A DNA stretch of 45,109 nt from Rhodoferax sp. (GTDB lineage Bacteria; Pseudomonadota; Gammaproteobacteria; Burkholderiales; Burkholderiaceae_C), in the NCBI RefSeq assembly GCF_028715765.1, contig NZ_JAQURE010000024.1:1-45109 (forward strand). Direction: 5' to 3'. Both the position numbers and the translations under genes were made by a program. Shown piece after piece: positions 25,426 to 34,951 of this stretch. The notes beneath the pieces are model-generated. The model did no database searches, was not told the origin of the DNA, and was given only the letters and a program-made list of their open reading frames with translations. Within the stretch, counting starts at the first letter, position 1; each line of letters opens with the position of its first letter.

Positions 25426-27040
25426 GGGACAGCTCCCTGGCAAGCGGCCGCGCCGCAGTGTTGGGGCGGGGCCATTCAATCACCAAAAAAGAGAGCAACG
25501 CAAGCAGCATCAGCAAGCATGAGAGCACAAAAACTTGATCCAAACTGGCCTGACCGGGGTGACCCAAGCGTTGGTAAATCAAGGTGGTGAGGGTGGCCCA
25601 CTCGGGGCGCGACAAAAACAGCGTCACCGCAAACTCGCCCAGCGCCGTGGCTGCCGCAAACGCCATGCCCCGGCGCAGCGCCGGGCGCAGCAGCGGCCAG
25701 GTGACTCGCCAAAAGCAGCGCCACGGGCCAGCGCCCAGAGTGCGCGCTGCTTGCAGCACATGGGGCGGCAAACCGTCCAGCCCAGCCGACATGGCTTTGG
25801 CCACAAACGGGTAAGCCAGCACCGCATAGGCCGCCAACAGCAGTGGCAAGCTGGCCGTCCAGCCGGGGTAGAGCAGCAGCAAGCCAAACGCCACCGTGAC
25901 CGGCGACACCACAAACGGCAAAAACGCCGCCGCCCGCCACAGCACCGAGCGCTGCGCTGCCAGCGCATGCAACACCCCCAGCAGCGTGGCCAGCACCAGT
26001 GCCACGGCTGAAAAACGCAAGGTGTTCCACAACGCAGCCAGCACTTCAGGCTCCACCAGTGCCGCCCAGGCGGCCTCGTCCACAGCCAGCGCCCGCCACA
26101 CAATGGCCACCAAGGGCAAGCCGCACAGCACCCCCAACACCGCCAGCGCAGCCAACAGCGCCAGCCACTGCCAAACGCCATGTGGCACATGGCGCAGCAC
26201 GGGCTGCACCCGCGCCGGTGCCGCCATGCGTTTTTCAAGCCAGGCATAGACCATCGCCACAGCGCCAGTGAGCAGCAGCATCCACAGCGCCAGCACGCTG
26301 GCTTGCCCCAACTGCAGCTCGTGCGCCACCAGGGTGTAAATCTCAACCTCTACCGTGGCATAACGCTGCCCACCCAGCACCAGCGCCAGGCCAAACCCGG
26401 CAAAACAATACAAAAACACCAAGCACAGTGCTGACATCAGCCACGGCGCAATGGCCGGCCACTCAATGCGCCAAAACGCCCGCCAGGGGGTAGCACCCAA
26501 AGACCGCGCGGCCGCCACCTGCGCGGCGTTGACCTGCCCCAGCGCGTCCGCCCCGGCGCGCACCACCAAACACAGGTTAAAAAACAGGTTGCCATACAGC
26601 AGCAGCCAGGGCGTGTCTTGCAAGTTCACACCCAGCCAGCCACTGAGCAAACCATGCGGCCCCCACAGCGCCAACACCCCCAAGCCCGCCACCAGCGTGG
26701 GCACCACAAACGGCAGCATCAACAAGCGCAGCACCAGCGCACGCCCGGTAAACTCAAAACGTGCCAGCACCCAGGCCAGCGGCAGGCCAATGGCCAAAGC
26801 CAAGCCGCAAGTGATGCCCGCCTGCGCCACCGACCAGCCCACGCGCCAGCGCAGGTAAGCGTCTTGCCAAGGCAGCCAAAGCGATGCGGGGGCGGGGGCC
26901 GCCAGCCACTGCCGTGCTTCACCGCTCCACCCCGCCCACAGCAAGCGCAGCAACGGGGCACACAGCAGCACCAGCAAGGCGGCGGCGGGCAACACGCCCA
27001 GCCAGAAACTGCGCAACGGGTTGCGGGTGGGCGTGCTCAA
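25418..27040 (-). CDS. thiP: Thiamine ABC transporter permease
   Basis: 540 residues and about twelve helices in two fused permease halves. Each half carries the EAA loop: QVAAARSLGATPWRAFWRIEWPAIAPWL (first) and VLQAARTLGAGPWRCFWRVTWPLLRPAL (second). This double-length form is typical of ThiP and Fe3+ permeases. It imports thiamine/TPP delivered by ThiB. The start is a TTG at 27040, 22 bp after thiB; I saw no better ATG. The gene is extremely Leu/Ala-rich with high GC. Confidence 0.93.
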   Translation of the reverse strand: MSTPTRNPLRSFWLGVLPAAALLVLLCAPLLRLLWAGWSGEARQWLAAPAPASLWLPWQDAYLRWRVGWSVAQAGITCGLALAIGLPLAWVLARFEFTGRALVLRLLMLPFVVPTLVAGLGVLALWGPHGLLSGWLGVNLQDTPWLLLYGNLFFNLCLVVRAGADALGQVNAAQVAAARSLGATPWRAFWRIEWPAIAPWLMSALCLVFLYCFAGFGLALVLGGQRYATVEVEIYTLVAHELQLGQASVLALWMLLLTGAVAMVYAWLEKRMAAPARVQPVLRHVPHGVWQWLALLAALAVLGVLCGLPLVAIVWRALAVDEAAWAALVEPEVLAALWNTLRFSAVALVLATLLGVLHALAAQRSVLWRAAAFLPFVVSPVTVAFGLLLLYPGWTASLPLLLAAYAVLAYPFVAKAMSAGLDGLPPHVLQAARTLGAGPWRCFWRVTWPLLRPALRRGMAFAAATALGEFAVTLFLSRPEWATLTTLIYQRLGHPGQASLDQVFVLSCLLMLLALLSFLVIEWPRPNTAARPLARELSHA

Positions 27041-27062
27041 AATTGAGGCATCTAGGTTCGCG

Positions 27063-28040
27063 CTACTTCAGCACCACCTGCGTCCAGCGTGCCACCCATT
27101 GCGACCCTTTGTCGGCCATGGTCTGCACCGGCAAGGTTTCAAACTGGGTGGGCTCAGTGGCGTGTTGCATCACAGGTGCCCGTGGCGTGCCAGGCAACAC
27201 CGGGTACATCCACATCTCGGTTTGCAGCGCTTGCTGCACCGGGCCTGAGCGCATGAAGTCGATGAACTTCAACGCCGCCGCACGCTGGCCGCCGCCTTTG
27301 AGCAGCGCCACGCCTTCGGTCTGCTTGAACACACCGCCCTTGAGGGTCAGGCTGCCAGTGGGCGACTGGGTGCGTTTTTCAGTGGCGTAAAACACTTCGG
27401 CGGCCGGGCTGGTGGCATAGCTCACCACCATGGGCTGGGCGCCGCCGCCACGGGTGAAGTCGGTGTAGTAAGCCTCGCTCCAGCCTTTGGCCACTTTCAA
27501 GCCGTTGGCACGCATCTGCGCCCACCAGGCAAAGGCCGGTTCTTCACCCAGCCCGGCAATGGTGGCCAGCAAAAACGCATAGCCGGTGCTGCTGGTGGCC
27601 GGGTTTGGCATCACCAGCGCAGCTTTGTAGGCGGGTTGGGTCAGTTGCTGCAGGGTGGTGGGCAGCACCAAGCCATTTTTGGCCATCGCGGTTTTATCAA
27701 AATTAAGAGTGACGTAGCCATAATCCACAGGCTGCAGCGCCCCATCAAGCACACCAGCTGCGTGCGCTTTGGCTTGCAGGGTGTTGTCAATGCCGTAAAC
27801 CACATCGGCCACCGGGTTGGCACGGGTCAAAATGAGTTTGTTGAGCATTTCACCGGCATCGCCGCCCTTGATCAGCGCCAGCTTGACCCCAGCCTGTTTT
27901 TCAAAATCGGCCAGCAGCGGTTTGGGCAGGGCAAATGAGCTGTGCACCATCACCCGCAGTTCATCGGCAGCAAGTGACAGGCTAGAAAAACTCAGTGCAG
28001 CCAGCGCAGTGGCGGCAAAAGCAAAGTGACGACGGTTCAT
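27063..28040 (-). CDS. thiB: Thiamine-binding periplasmic protein
   Basis: 325 residues with a signal peptide ending SSLSLA (about 24 residues). The mature part ELRVMVHSSFALPKPLLADFEKQAGVKLALIKGGDAGEMLNKLILTRANPVADVVYGIDN is characteristic of ThiB/TbpA. Further family segments are PNPATSSTGYAFLLATI and WSEAYYTDFTRGGGAQPMVVSYATSPAAEV. It binds thiamine, TMP and TPP in the periplasm and hands them to ThiP-ThiQ. A TPP riboswitch lies in its leader. Confidence 0.96.
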   Translation of the reverse strand: MNRRHFAFAATALAALSFSSLSLAADELRVMVHSSFALPKPLLADFEKQAGVKLALIKGGDAGEMLNKLILTRANPVADVVYGIDNTLQAKAHAAGVLDGALQPVDYGYVTLNFDKTAMAKNGLVLPTTLQQLTQPAYKAALVMPNPATSSTGYAFLLATIAGLGEEPAFAWWAQMRANGLKVAKGWSEAYYTDFTRGGGAQPMVVSYATSPAAEVFYATEKRTQSPTGSLTLKGGVFKQTEGVALLKGGGQRAAALKFIDFMRSGPVQQALQTEMWMYPVLPGTPRAPVMQHATEPTQFETLPVQTMADKGSQWVARWTQVVLK

Positions 28041-28057
28041 GGCAAGGCCTTTCAGTG

Positions 28058-28108
28058 CGCCAACATCAGAAGCGTTGGCGTGAAAGACAGCACCCCAAGG
28101 CGGGGCCC
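28058..28108 (-). promoter_or_regulatory. Hairpins in the thiB leader, likely riboswitch expression platform
   Basis: Reading on the minus strand after the aptamer, a GC-rich hairpin GCCCC-GCCTT-GGGG (about 28090-28107) is followed by a 7-bp stem CGCCAAC/GTTGGCG (28058-28080) about 18 bases before the thiB start. Neither has a long U-run, so control of translation initiation is more likely than termination. Confidence 0.45.
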
Positions 28109-28110
28109 GA

Positions 28111-28207
28111 CTCCAAAACCTTCACGCTCCCTACGCTGGCATGATCCAGATCAGGTATGGGGACTTTCTCAGCCCGGCTTGCGCCAGACACCCCCGGTGA
28201 GGTTTGG
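28111..28207 (-). ncRNA. TPP riboswitch (THI element)
   Basis: The minus strand carries the conserved TPP aptamer parts in order: CACCGGGGGTGTCTGG, GGCTGAGAAAGTCCCCATA, CCTGATCTGGATCATGCCA, GCGTAGGGAGCGTGAAGG. It sits about 70 bases before thiB and should shut down thiBPQ when thiamine pyrophosphate is abundant. This is the strongest argument that the transporter imports thiamine. Confidence 0.96.
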
Positions 28208-28248
28208 ATTGTAGTGACGCCGGGTTTCTGGCACAGCTGCTTTAGTGG

Positions 28249-28345
28249 CTCTGGGTGCGATTCAAACTGATGTGGATTTATTCCCTCTCCCAGAGGGAGA
28301 GGGAGTGAAACGCACAACACATCAGTGTGAATCGCACCCGGTGGC
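28249..28345. repeat. Long imperfect palindrome with CCCTCTCCC core
   Basis: The left arm GGGTGCGATTCAAACTGATG (from 28249) and right arm CATCAGTGTGAATCGCACCC (to about 28339) are near-perfect inverted repeats. Between them are further complementary segments and the central CCCTCTCCCAGAGGGAGAGGG. The core and right flank resemble the lpxK 3'-end repeat at 5502-5550. No gene fits; it may act as a hairpin behind the riboswitch region or be a mobile palindrome. Confidence 0.75.
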
Positions 28346-28384
28346 TCTGGTGCATTGCTGCTTTGGCGGCACTGGCACGGCGCG

Positions 28385-28505
28385 GCGGCTGGGTCAGGTG
28401 CGTGCGGTTTTGGGGGCAAAACACGCGCGGGGCTGAGGCCTCGGTTCGCCCTTCACCACTTGCGCGCGCCTTTGCCCCCAAAGCCCGGTCACCTGACCCA
28501 ACCAC
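28385..28505 (+). repeat. Structured ~122-nt repeat, copy A
   Basis: The unit is bounded by TGGGTCAGGTG and CACCTGACCCA (perfect inverted ends) and contains an inner pair TTTGGGGGCAAA / TTTGCCCCCAAA. A second, diverged copy lies inverted at 28628-28752. Differences between the copies include paired, compensatory changes in the stems, supporting a conserved hairpin. It does not code for protein. Confidence 0.7.
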
Positions 28506-28545
28506 CACGCCTTATCTGTGTGGCTGTTGTGCTGGCAGAAATAGC

Positions 28546-28602
28546 AAAATTAATAGCTGGTTACGCTTGTCATACATGGGCTACAGGCTGATTTCTTATA
28601 AA
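28546..28602 (+). repeat. Dispersed repeat element between the two structured repeats
   Basis: AATAGCTGGTTACGCTTGTC then ATACATGGGCTACAGGCTGA and TTTCTTATAAATA is a diverged copy of the dispersed element. It occupies the centre of the inverted pair. Confidence 0.55.
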
Positions 28603-28627
28603 TATTCGAGTCCAAACCAAGTGAGGC

Positions 28628-28752
28628 AGGGTGATTGGGTCAGGGGACCGGGCTACTGCGTGAAATGCGCGCGAAAGAGGAGCTGGCGTACCAAGGCGAT
28701 TAGCCCCGCGCGTGCTTTCACCCCAAAACCGCACGCCCCTGACCCAGTCGCC
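28628..28752 (-). repeat. Structured ~122-nt repeat, copy A' (inverted)
   Basis: The reverse complement starts GCGACTGGGTCAGGGGCGTG and ends TCCCCTGACCCAATCACC, aligning over its whole length with copy A. Its terminal pair is TGGGTCAGGGG / CCCCTGACCCA: T to G on one side and A to C on the other relative to copy A. The inner stem also changes C-G to G-C and G-C to T-A in matched positions. Confidence 0.7.
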
Positions 28753-28890
28753 CTGCCGGGTTAAAACTCCCCCCCGACCACACCCCAGTGAATGACATCC
28801 GCATTCAACAGAAAAAAAATGACCTTTTCTGAGCGAAAAAGTAGAATGAAAAAACAGTCGTTTTCATGCATCAAACCCACAGGAATCCTT

Positions 28891-29115
28891 ATGCCCCCGC
28901 AAGTACAAGAGTTAGCTGCAGAAGTGCTTGAACTCTCGGCACAAGATCGCGCCAAAATCCTCGAACTGCTGCTGAACAGTTTTGAACCCCAACCAGACCC
29001 TCAAAAAGCATGGATGAATCTGGCACTACAACGCCGCGAACAAATCAGAACGGGTGAAGTTGCCATGGTCAATGGTGCAGATGCCATGTTGCGCATCAAG
29101 GCAAGGATCGCTTGA
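28891..29115 (+). CDS. Addiction module antitoxin (RelB/StbD-like helper family)
   Basis: 74 residues from the ATG at 28891, chosen because AGGA lies 6-9 bases upstream and the family starts here. The sequence PQVQELAAEVLELSAQDRAKILELLLNSFEP matches the 'putative addiction module component' family of short acidic antitoxins paired with ParE/RelE toxins (repeated L..LS..ER..I...LL.SL pattern). The toxin starts one base before its stop codon ends. Confidence 0.85.
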   Translation: MPPQVQELAAEVLELSAQDRAKILELLLNSFEPQPDPQKAWMNLALQRREQIRTGEVAMVNGADAMLRIKARIA

Positions 29116-29408
29116 ATTACGGTATTCATCCCGATGCCGAAGCAGAACTTGGTGATGCGGCTGAGTTCTACGCCACCCACGCTAGCGCAAATATTGCTAA
29201 TGCGTTCCTTGCTGAATTCAAAAGAGTCGTTGAGTTGCTGATGAAAAATCAACAATGCGGCGCGCATGGCGAAGATGGGCTGCGCATCTACCACTTCAAC
29301 CGATTTCCCTTCACTGTGGTGTACGAAGAAAATCAAACGCTGGGTCCGCAGATATTTGCGGTGGCTCATCAAAGCCGTGAGCCTGGGTATTGGCATAGTC
29401 GTGTTTGA
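29112..29408 (+). CDS. RelE/ParE family toxin
   Basis: 98 residues from a TTG at 29112 overlapping the antitoxin stop (TTGA). The ParE/RelE fold is visible: IHPDAEAELGDAAEFYATHASANIANAFLAEFKRVVELLMKNQQCG, then LRIYHFNRFPFTVVYEENQ and the C-terminal IFAVAHQSREPGYWHSR, which carries the usual His and Arg residues. Targets may be ribosome-bound mRNA (RelE-like) or gyrase (ParE-like); sequence alone does not decide. Confidence 0.9.
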   Translation: MNYGIHPDAEAELGDAAEFYATHASANIANAFLAEFKRVVELLMKNQQCGAHGEDGLRIYHFNRFPFTVVYEENQTLGPQIFAVAHQSREPGYWHSRV

Positions 29409-29485
29409 TTCATGCCTCAGTCCTTCACAGCTTCAAAGCAACACCTGAAAGTTTGAGTTGACAGGGTTGGACTTGAGTCCGCCCA

Positions 29486-30022
29486 TCAATACAAAAGTGC
29501 CAACACAGCCGACACCGCGGCATCCCATCTGTCAGCGCCCTGCCCTTTGATGTCGATGCACGGGTAATGCCGGGTTTGCAACTGCTGCTGCAGCATGGCG
29601 TGCACGGCTTGGCGGGCAGAAGCTCCGTCGCGCTGCTGGCCGTCGGGCACCCAGGGCACATCTGGGTGCAGAACCAGGTGCAAGGCATAGCGACTCTGCA
29701 GCGCATGGGCACTGGCCAGCAACGCGTGGTCTGAGAAATAGTAGGCGCTGTAAACCGCGGTAGTCAGCGGCGTGGTGTCGCAAAACACCCAGGCACAACC
29801 GGCTTGCTTGGCTTGCGCTGTGATGCGTTCTTCTTGGTCAAATTGCGCCCGCATCAGGGCAGCTTGTTCATCTGCCCGCGGCGTGCGCTGCTGCTGTTGG
29901 CAAAATTCGCGCAATGCCTCAGGCACCCACAGCCCACCAAAATGTGCCGCCAGCGCCTGCGCCAGGGTGGTTTTGCCAGTGCACTCGGCACCCACCAAGG
30001 CAATCAACTGGGGCGCGGCCAT
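29486..30022 (-). CDS. NadR-like AAA ATPase / nucleoside kinase
   Basis: 178 residues. P-loop IALVGAECTGKTTLAQALAAHFGG at residues 6-29, then VPEALREFCQQQQRTPRADEQ and WVFCDTTPLTTAVYSAYYF. This is the AAA_28 layout of the NadR kinase domain (ribosylnicotinamide kinase) without the N-terminal NadR parts. It may phosphorylate nicotinamide riboside, but no NAD-pathway gene is near. It lies 42 bp downstream of serS on the same strand. Confidence 0.78.
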   Translation of the reverse strand: MAAPQLIALVGAECTGKTTLAQALAAHFGGLWVPEALREFCQQQQRTPRADEQAALMRAQFDQEERITAQAKQAGCAWVFCDTTPLTTAVYSAYYFSDHALLASAHALQSRYALHLVLHPDVPWVPDGQQRDGASARQAVHAMLQQQLQTRHYPCIDIKGQGADRWDAAVSAVLALLY

Positions 30023-30064
30023 CGCACAGCCGGTTATTGCTTTACAAGCCCTTAGTTCAGTCGC

Positions 30065-31396
<1,332 letters not shown>

Positions 31397-31399
31397 TTA

Positions 31400-31454
31400 T
31401 ATAAGAAATAAGGCTCTAGCGCCCGTTGATATTGCGTGAGTAGCTATGAATTTT
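31400..31454 (-). repeat. Dispersed repeat element between ispH and serS
   Basis: On the minus strand it reads TTCATAGCTACTCACGCAAT then ATCAACGGGCGCTAGAGCCT and TATTTCTTATA, one of the best copies. It starts at the ispH stop codon. Confidence 0.75.
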
Positions 31455-32445
31455 AAATTGATTCAAGGTCGTCTGTGGCGTCGATTCGCAGCCCTTTGGG
31501 CAAGGGGAACTTGACGTTCTCAGGGTCGCCTGGCAAGCGGCGCACCGACACTGCGCCCAGCGCTTTGAGGCGCTCGATGACTTGCGTGACCAAAATCTCA
31601 GGCGCCGAGGCCCCGGCAGTCAGCCCCACCCGCTGGCAGCCCTCAAACCACTTGGCTTGCAAATCAGCCGCGGTGTCGACCATGTAACCGGGGGTACCCA
31701 GCTTGCGCGCCACTTCGGCCAGGCGGTTGCTGTTGGAGCTGGTCGGGCTGCCCACCACCACCACCACATCCACCTGCGGGCTCATCAGCTTGACGGCATC
31801 CTGGCGGTTTTGCGTGGCGTAGCAAATGTCTTGCTGCTTGGGCTCGCGCACTTTGGGAAAACGTGCCTTGATGGCGGCGGCCATGTCGGCAGCATCGTCC
31901 ACACTCAGGGTGGTTTGGGTCACCACCGCCAGTTTGTCGGTCTGCGTGGGGGTGATGCGCGCCACATCGGCCACGCTGTCGACCAAATGGATGCCGCCGT
32001 CAAGCTGCCCCATGGTGCCCTCCACCTCGGGGTGGCCTTTGTGGCCGATCATGATGAACTCAAAGCCCTCTTTGGCCAGCTTGGCCACTTCCACATGCAC
32101 CTTGGTCACCAGTGGGCAGGTGGCATCAAAGATTTGAAAACCACGGCGGCTGGCTTCCTGCTGCACCGCACGGCTCACGCCATGGGCAGAAAAAACCAGC
32201 GTAGCGCCCGCAGGCACTGCTTCAAGCGCTTCTATAAAAATAGCGCCTTTGGCTTTCAGGTCGTTCACCACGGTGGTGTTGTGCACAATTTCATGGCGCA
32301 CGTAAATGGGCGCGCCAAACTTGGCCAGGGCTTTTTCCACAATCTCAATGGCGCGGTCTACCCCGGCGCAAAAGCCACGGGGCTCGGCCAGCAGCACGTC
32401 CAGCACGGGCGTGGCAGGCGTGAGGTGGGCAGGTGCTTGGGGCAT
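31453..32445 (-). CDS. ispH: 4-hydroxy-3-methylbut-2-enyl diphosphate reductase
   Basis: 330 residues from the ATG at 32445 (a GTG two codons upstream is possible). It is the last step of the MEP isoprenoid pathway, an iron-sulfur enzyme. The three cluster cysteines are seen in [29 protein letters not shown] and [10 protein letters not shown]. Other family motifs: [27 protein letters not shown] and [11 protein letters not shown]. It begins 2 bp after fkpB, the common fkpB-ispH arrangement. Confidence 0.97.
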   Translation of the reverse strand: MPQAPAHLTPATPVLDVLLAEPRGFCAGVDRAIEIVEKALAKFGAPIYVRHEIVHNTTVVNDLKAKGAIFIEALEAVPAGATLVFSAHGVSRAVQQEASRRGFQIFDATCPLVTKVHVEVAKLAKEGFEFIMIGHKGHPEVEGTMGQLDGGIHLVDSVADVARITPTQTDKLAVVTQTTLSVDDAADMAAAIKARFPKVREPKQQDICYATQNRQDAVKLMSPQVDVVVVVGSPTSSNSNRLAEVARKLGTPGYMVDTAADLQAKWFEGCQRVGLTAGASAPEILVTQVIERLKALGAVSVRRLPGDPENVKFPLPKGLRIDATDDLESI

Positions 32446-32447
32446 GC

Positions 32448-32912
32448 TCACAGCACCCCAATCACCAGCACTTCAAACGTCACCGGCTGGCCAGCCAGCG
32501 GGTGGTTGAAGTCAAACAACACGGCTTCGCCCTTGGCGTCGGTGCGAAATTCTTTGATCACCCCGGCAAATTCGCCCTGGCCATCAGGCGTGGGGAACTT
32601 GACCACCTCGCCCACCGCAAACTGCTCACCCACGCCACCCAGGGCATTGAGCTCTTTGCGTGACAACCACTGCAGCATGTCGGGGCTGCGCGGGCCAAAC
32701 GCCTCGCCCGCGGGCAGCTCCAGCGTGGTGCGGGTGCCCTCGGCCAGCCCCATCAGGCGGGCTTCTACCGCCGGTGCCAGCTCGCCGGTGCCCAGCGTCA
32801 GGGTGGCAGGTGCGGCGTGAAAGGTGTTGACCACGTCGCCCGCAGGGCCGCTCAAGCGGTAGTGCAAGGTTAAAAACGAGCCGGGGGCAATGGTGGGAGG
32901 CGTTGTGGACAT
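32448..32912 (-). CDS. fkpB: FKBP-type peptidyl-prolyl isomerase, SlpA type
   Basis: 154 residues from the ATG at 32912 ([20 protein letters not shown]). The FKBP domain is interrupted by an insert-in-flap as in SlpA: residues [46 protein letters not shown] then a flap domain with [14 protein letters not shown] and ending [24 protein letters not shown]. It is a cytoplasmic proline isomerase/chaperone. It is directly upstream of ispH. Divergent from radC. Confidence 0.95.
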   Translation of the reverse strand: MSTTPPTIAPGSFLTLHYRLSGPAGDVVNTFHAAPATLTLGTGELAPAVEARLMGLAEGTRTTLELPAGEAFGPRSPDMLQWLSRKELNALGGVGEQFAVGEVVKFPTPDGQGEFAGVIKEFRTDAKGEAVLFDFNHPLAGQPVTFEVLVIGVL

Positions 32913-33009
32913 GGTGTGATGGTGTTGCGTTGAGACCCTACTTGGGCAGTTGGCCAAGTGGGGCGGCATAAACTGCACAGCATTGTAAAAGCCAGCCCAT
33001 TGCCCACAC

Positions 33010-33768
33010 ATGCCACTCAAAGACCTGCCCCCCGATGCCCGCCCGCGTGAAAAGCTGCTCGCGCGCGGCCCTGCCGCCTTGAGCGACGTGGAGCTGTTGG
33101 CACTGCTGCTGCGCACTGGCATCAAAGGCAAAGGCGTGCTGCAGATGGCGGCCGAGCTGCTCAAGCTCAAACCTGCGGCCGCCCCCAGCACCAAGCCTGG
33201 CGCAGTGCCCGGTGTTGCTGAAAACGCCACCCCCACGCCTGTTGCCACCGGTTTTGACGGGCTGGCCGGGCTGCTGGACGCTACCGCAGACGACCTCAAG
33301 CGCGTCAAAGGGCTGGGGCCGGCCAAGCGCTCTGAAATTGTGGCGGTGCTGGAGCTGGCACGCCGCGCCATGACGCAGCGGCTGCAAGAGCGCACGGTGT
33401 TTGACACCCCAGACGCCGTCAAGCACTACCTGCAGTTACAGCTGTCACAGCGCAAGCATGAGGTGTTTGCGGTGCTGTTTCTGGATGTGCAAAACCGCTT
33501 GATTGCGCTCGATGAAATGTTTCAGGGCACCCTGACCCAAACCAGCGTTTACCCGCGTGAAGTGGTGTTGCGCGCCCTGCACCACCAGGCCAGCGCCGTG
33601 GTGCTGTCGCACAACCACCCCAGCGGCAGCGTGCAGCCCAGCCGCGCCGATGAAATGCTCACGCAAACCCTGAAAACCACCCTGGCGCTGATTGACGTGC
33701 GGGTGTTAGACCACGTGATCGTGGCACCAGGCGAGGCCTTGAGCATGGCCGAGCGGGGCTTGCTGTGA
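33010..33768 (+). CDS. radC: RadC family (JAB/MPN) protein
   Basis: 252 residues. The N-terminal UPF0758/HhH part is [37 protein letters not shown] and [21 protein letters not shown]. The C-terminal JAB domain has the metalloprotease-like motif [21 protein letters not shown]. An Ala/Pro-rich linker of about 28 residues (55-82) splits the N-terminal domain, longer than usual. The historical repair role of RadC has been questioned; the actual activity is unknown. It overlaps the next gene (TGATG). Confidence 0.93.
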   Translation: MPLKDLPPDARPREKLLARGPAALSDVELLALLLRTGIKGKGVLQMAAELLKLKPAAAPSTKPGAVPGVAENATPTPVATGFDGLAGLLDATADDLKRVKGLGPAKRSEIVAVLELARRAMTQRLQERTVFDTPDAVKHYLQLQLSQRKHEVFAVLFLDVQNRLIALDEMFQGTLTQTSVYPREVVLRALHHQASAVVLSHNHPSGSVQPSRADEMLTQTLKTTLALIDVRVLDHVIVAPGEALSMAERGLL

Positions 33769-34442
33769 TGCCGCATGCGCCCAAGCCCACCGCAGCGGCA
33801 GTCAAAGTCACCGCCTTGAGCGACCTGAAAGTGGTCAAAAAAGCCATCGCCGCACAAGCCAAACAGCGCGCCCTGCAGATCAGCACACAGGCCAAGGCGG
33901 TCAAGCAAGCGGCCACCGACAAAGACCTCTTTGTCAAGGCCGCAGGCGCCGTCAAACCCTTGCCAGACAAGCGCAAGGTGCTCCACAAAACAGTGCGCAC
34001 CGTACCACTGACCATGCAGTACCAAAAAGATGAAAAAGCGGTGCTGAAAGAAGCCATCAGCGACGAGTTTGATGTCTCGACCCTGCTGGAAGTGGACGAA
34101 CACCTGAGCTTTCGCCGCCCCGGCATTGGCCCGGACGTGACGCGCAAGCTGCGCCGCGGCGACTGGAGCATTCAGCGCCAGCTTGACCTGCACGGCCTGC
34201 GCCGCGATGCGGCACGCGAGGCCTTGAGCCTCTTCATCCGCGAAGCGCATCAGCAAGGCATACGCTGCGTGCGCGTGGTGCATGGCAAGGGCTTGGGCTC
34301 ACCCGGCAAAGCGCCGGTGCTGAAAAGCCGGGTACACAGCTGGCTGGTGCAAAAAAACGAGGTGCTGGCCTTTGTGCAGGCCAAACCAGCCGATGGCGGC
34401 GCCGGTGCCCTGGTGGTGCTGCTGATGACCAGCCGGGCTTGA
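33768..34442 (+). CDS. Smr-domain protein
   Basis: 224 residues. The N-terminal half is basic and Ala/Lys-rich. The C-terminal Smr domain (about residues 140-224) has the LDLHGLRRDAAREALSLFI motif and VRVVHGKGLGSPGKAPVLKSRVHSWL, as in the E. coli YfcN/SmrB group. The Smr fold is an endonuclease/RNA-binding domain; SmrB acts on mRNA at collided ribosomes in E. coli, which may or may not apply here. The ATG shares a base with the radC stop; a GTG one codon earlier is also possible. Confidence 0.92.
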   Translation: MPHAPKPTAAAVKVTALSDLKVVKKAIAAQAKQRALQISTQAKAVKQAATDKDLFVKAAGAVKPLPDKRKVLHKTVRTVPLTMQYQKDEKAVLKEAISDEFDVSTLLEVDEHLSFRRPGIGPDVTRKLRRGDWSIQRQLDLHGLRRDAAREALSLFIREAHQQGIRCVRVVHGKGLGSPGKAPVLKSRVHSWLVQKNEVLAFVQAKPADGGAGALVVLLMTSRA

Positions 34443-34449
34443 GGGCAGG

Positions 34450-34854
34450 TTATCCGGGCTGGTTGCGCATCCAGTCTGCGGTCTGAAAAAATGCGGCTTT
34501 GAGCTTGTCTTGCAGCCCCTGCGGCAGCGCTTCTTCGGCCATGGCTTGCGCCATGCAAGCCAGCCACTGGTCGCGCTCAACCAAGCCAATTTTGAACGGC
34601 ATATGGCGCTGCTTCAGCCGGGGGTGGCCAAAGCGTTCAACAAAATACTGCGGCCCGCCGAGCCAGCCGCACAAAAACCAAAACAGCTTTTGCCGTGCGT
34701 CATCCAGCGTGTGGCCGTGCACCGAGCGCAGCTGGGCATAGGCAGGCTCCAGCGCCATCAGGTCGTAAAAGCGGTTGACCAAGGCTTGCACCCGCGCCTC
34801 GCCACCGATCCATTCAAACGGCGTGGTAAAGTCTGCTTTTTCTTCAATGTTCAT
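34450..34854 (-). CDS. Group II truncated haemoglobin (TrHbO type)
   Basis: 134 residues from the ATG at 34854. The 2/2 globin pattern: GGEARVQALVNRFYDLM with Tyr at B10, then HGHTLDDARQKLFWFLCGWLGGPQYFVERFG and the proximal His in HPRLKQRHMPFKIG; the conserved G8 Trp is in ERDQWLACM. Such proteins bind oxygen and other diatomic ligands and are linked to nitrosative and oxidative stress. Convergent with the Smr gene, 7 bp apart. Confidence 0.94.
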   Translation of the reverse strand: MNIEEKADFTTPFEWIGGEARVQALVNRFYDLMALEPAYAQLRSVHGHTLDDARQKLFWFLCGWLGGPQYFVERFGHPRLKQRHMPFKIGLVERDQWLACMAQAMAEEALPQGLQDKLKAAFFQTADWMRNQPG

Positions 34855-34860
34855 GGTCAA

Positions 34861-34915
34861 ATTGGCCTCTAGAGCTTATGGAATATGCGTGAGCAGCTAT
34901 AAAAATTAAGTCTAT
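34861..34915 (-). repeat. Dispersed repeat element upstream of the truncated haemoglobin
   Basis: On the minus strand: TTTTTATAGCTGCTCACGCA then TATTCCATAAGCTCTAGAGG and CCAAT, one of the closest matches to the consensus. It fills the gap between the haemoglobin start and the hybrid kinase end. Confidence 0.75.
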
Positions 34916-34951
34916 CATAACGAACTGAAGCCCATCCTACGGGGGTTCAGG

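Noticed and set aside
31582-32820. 412-codon + strand open frame opposite ispH-fkpB
   Set aside because: It is antisense to two firmly identified genes, and its composition is that of a shadow frame.
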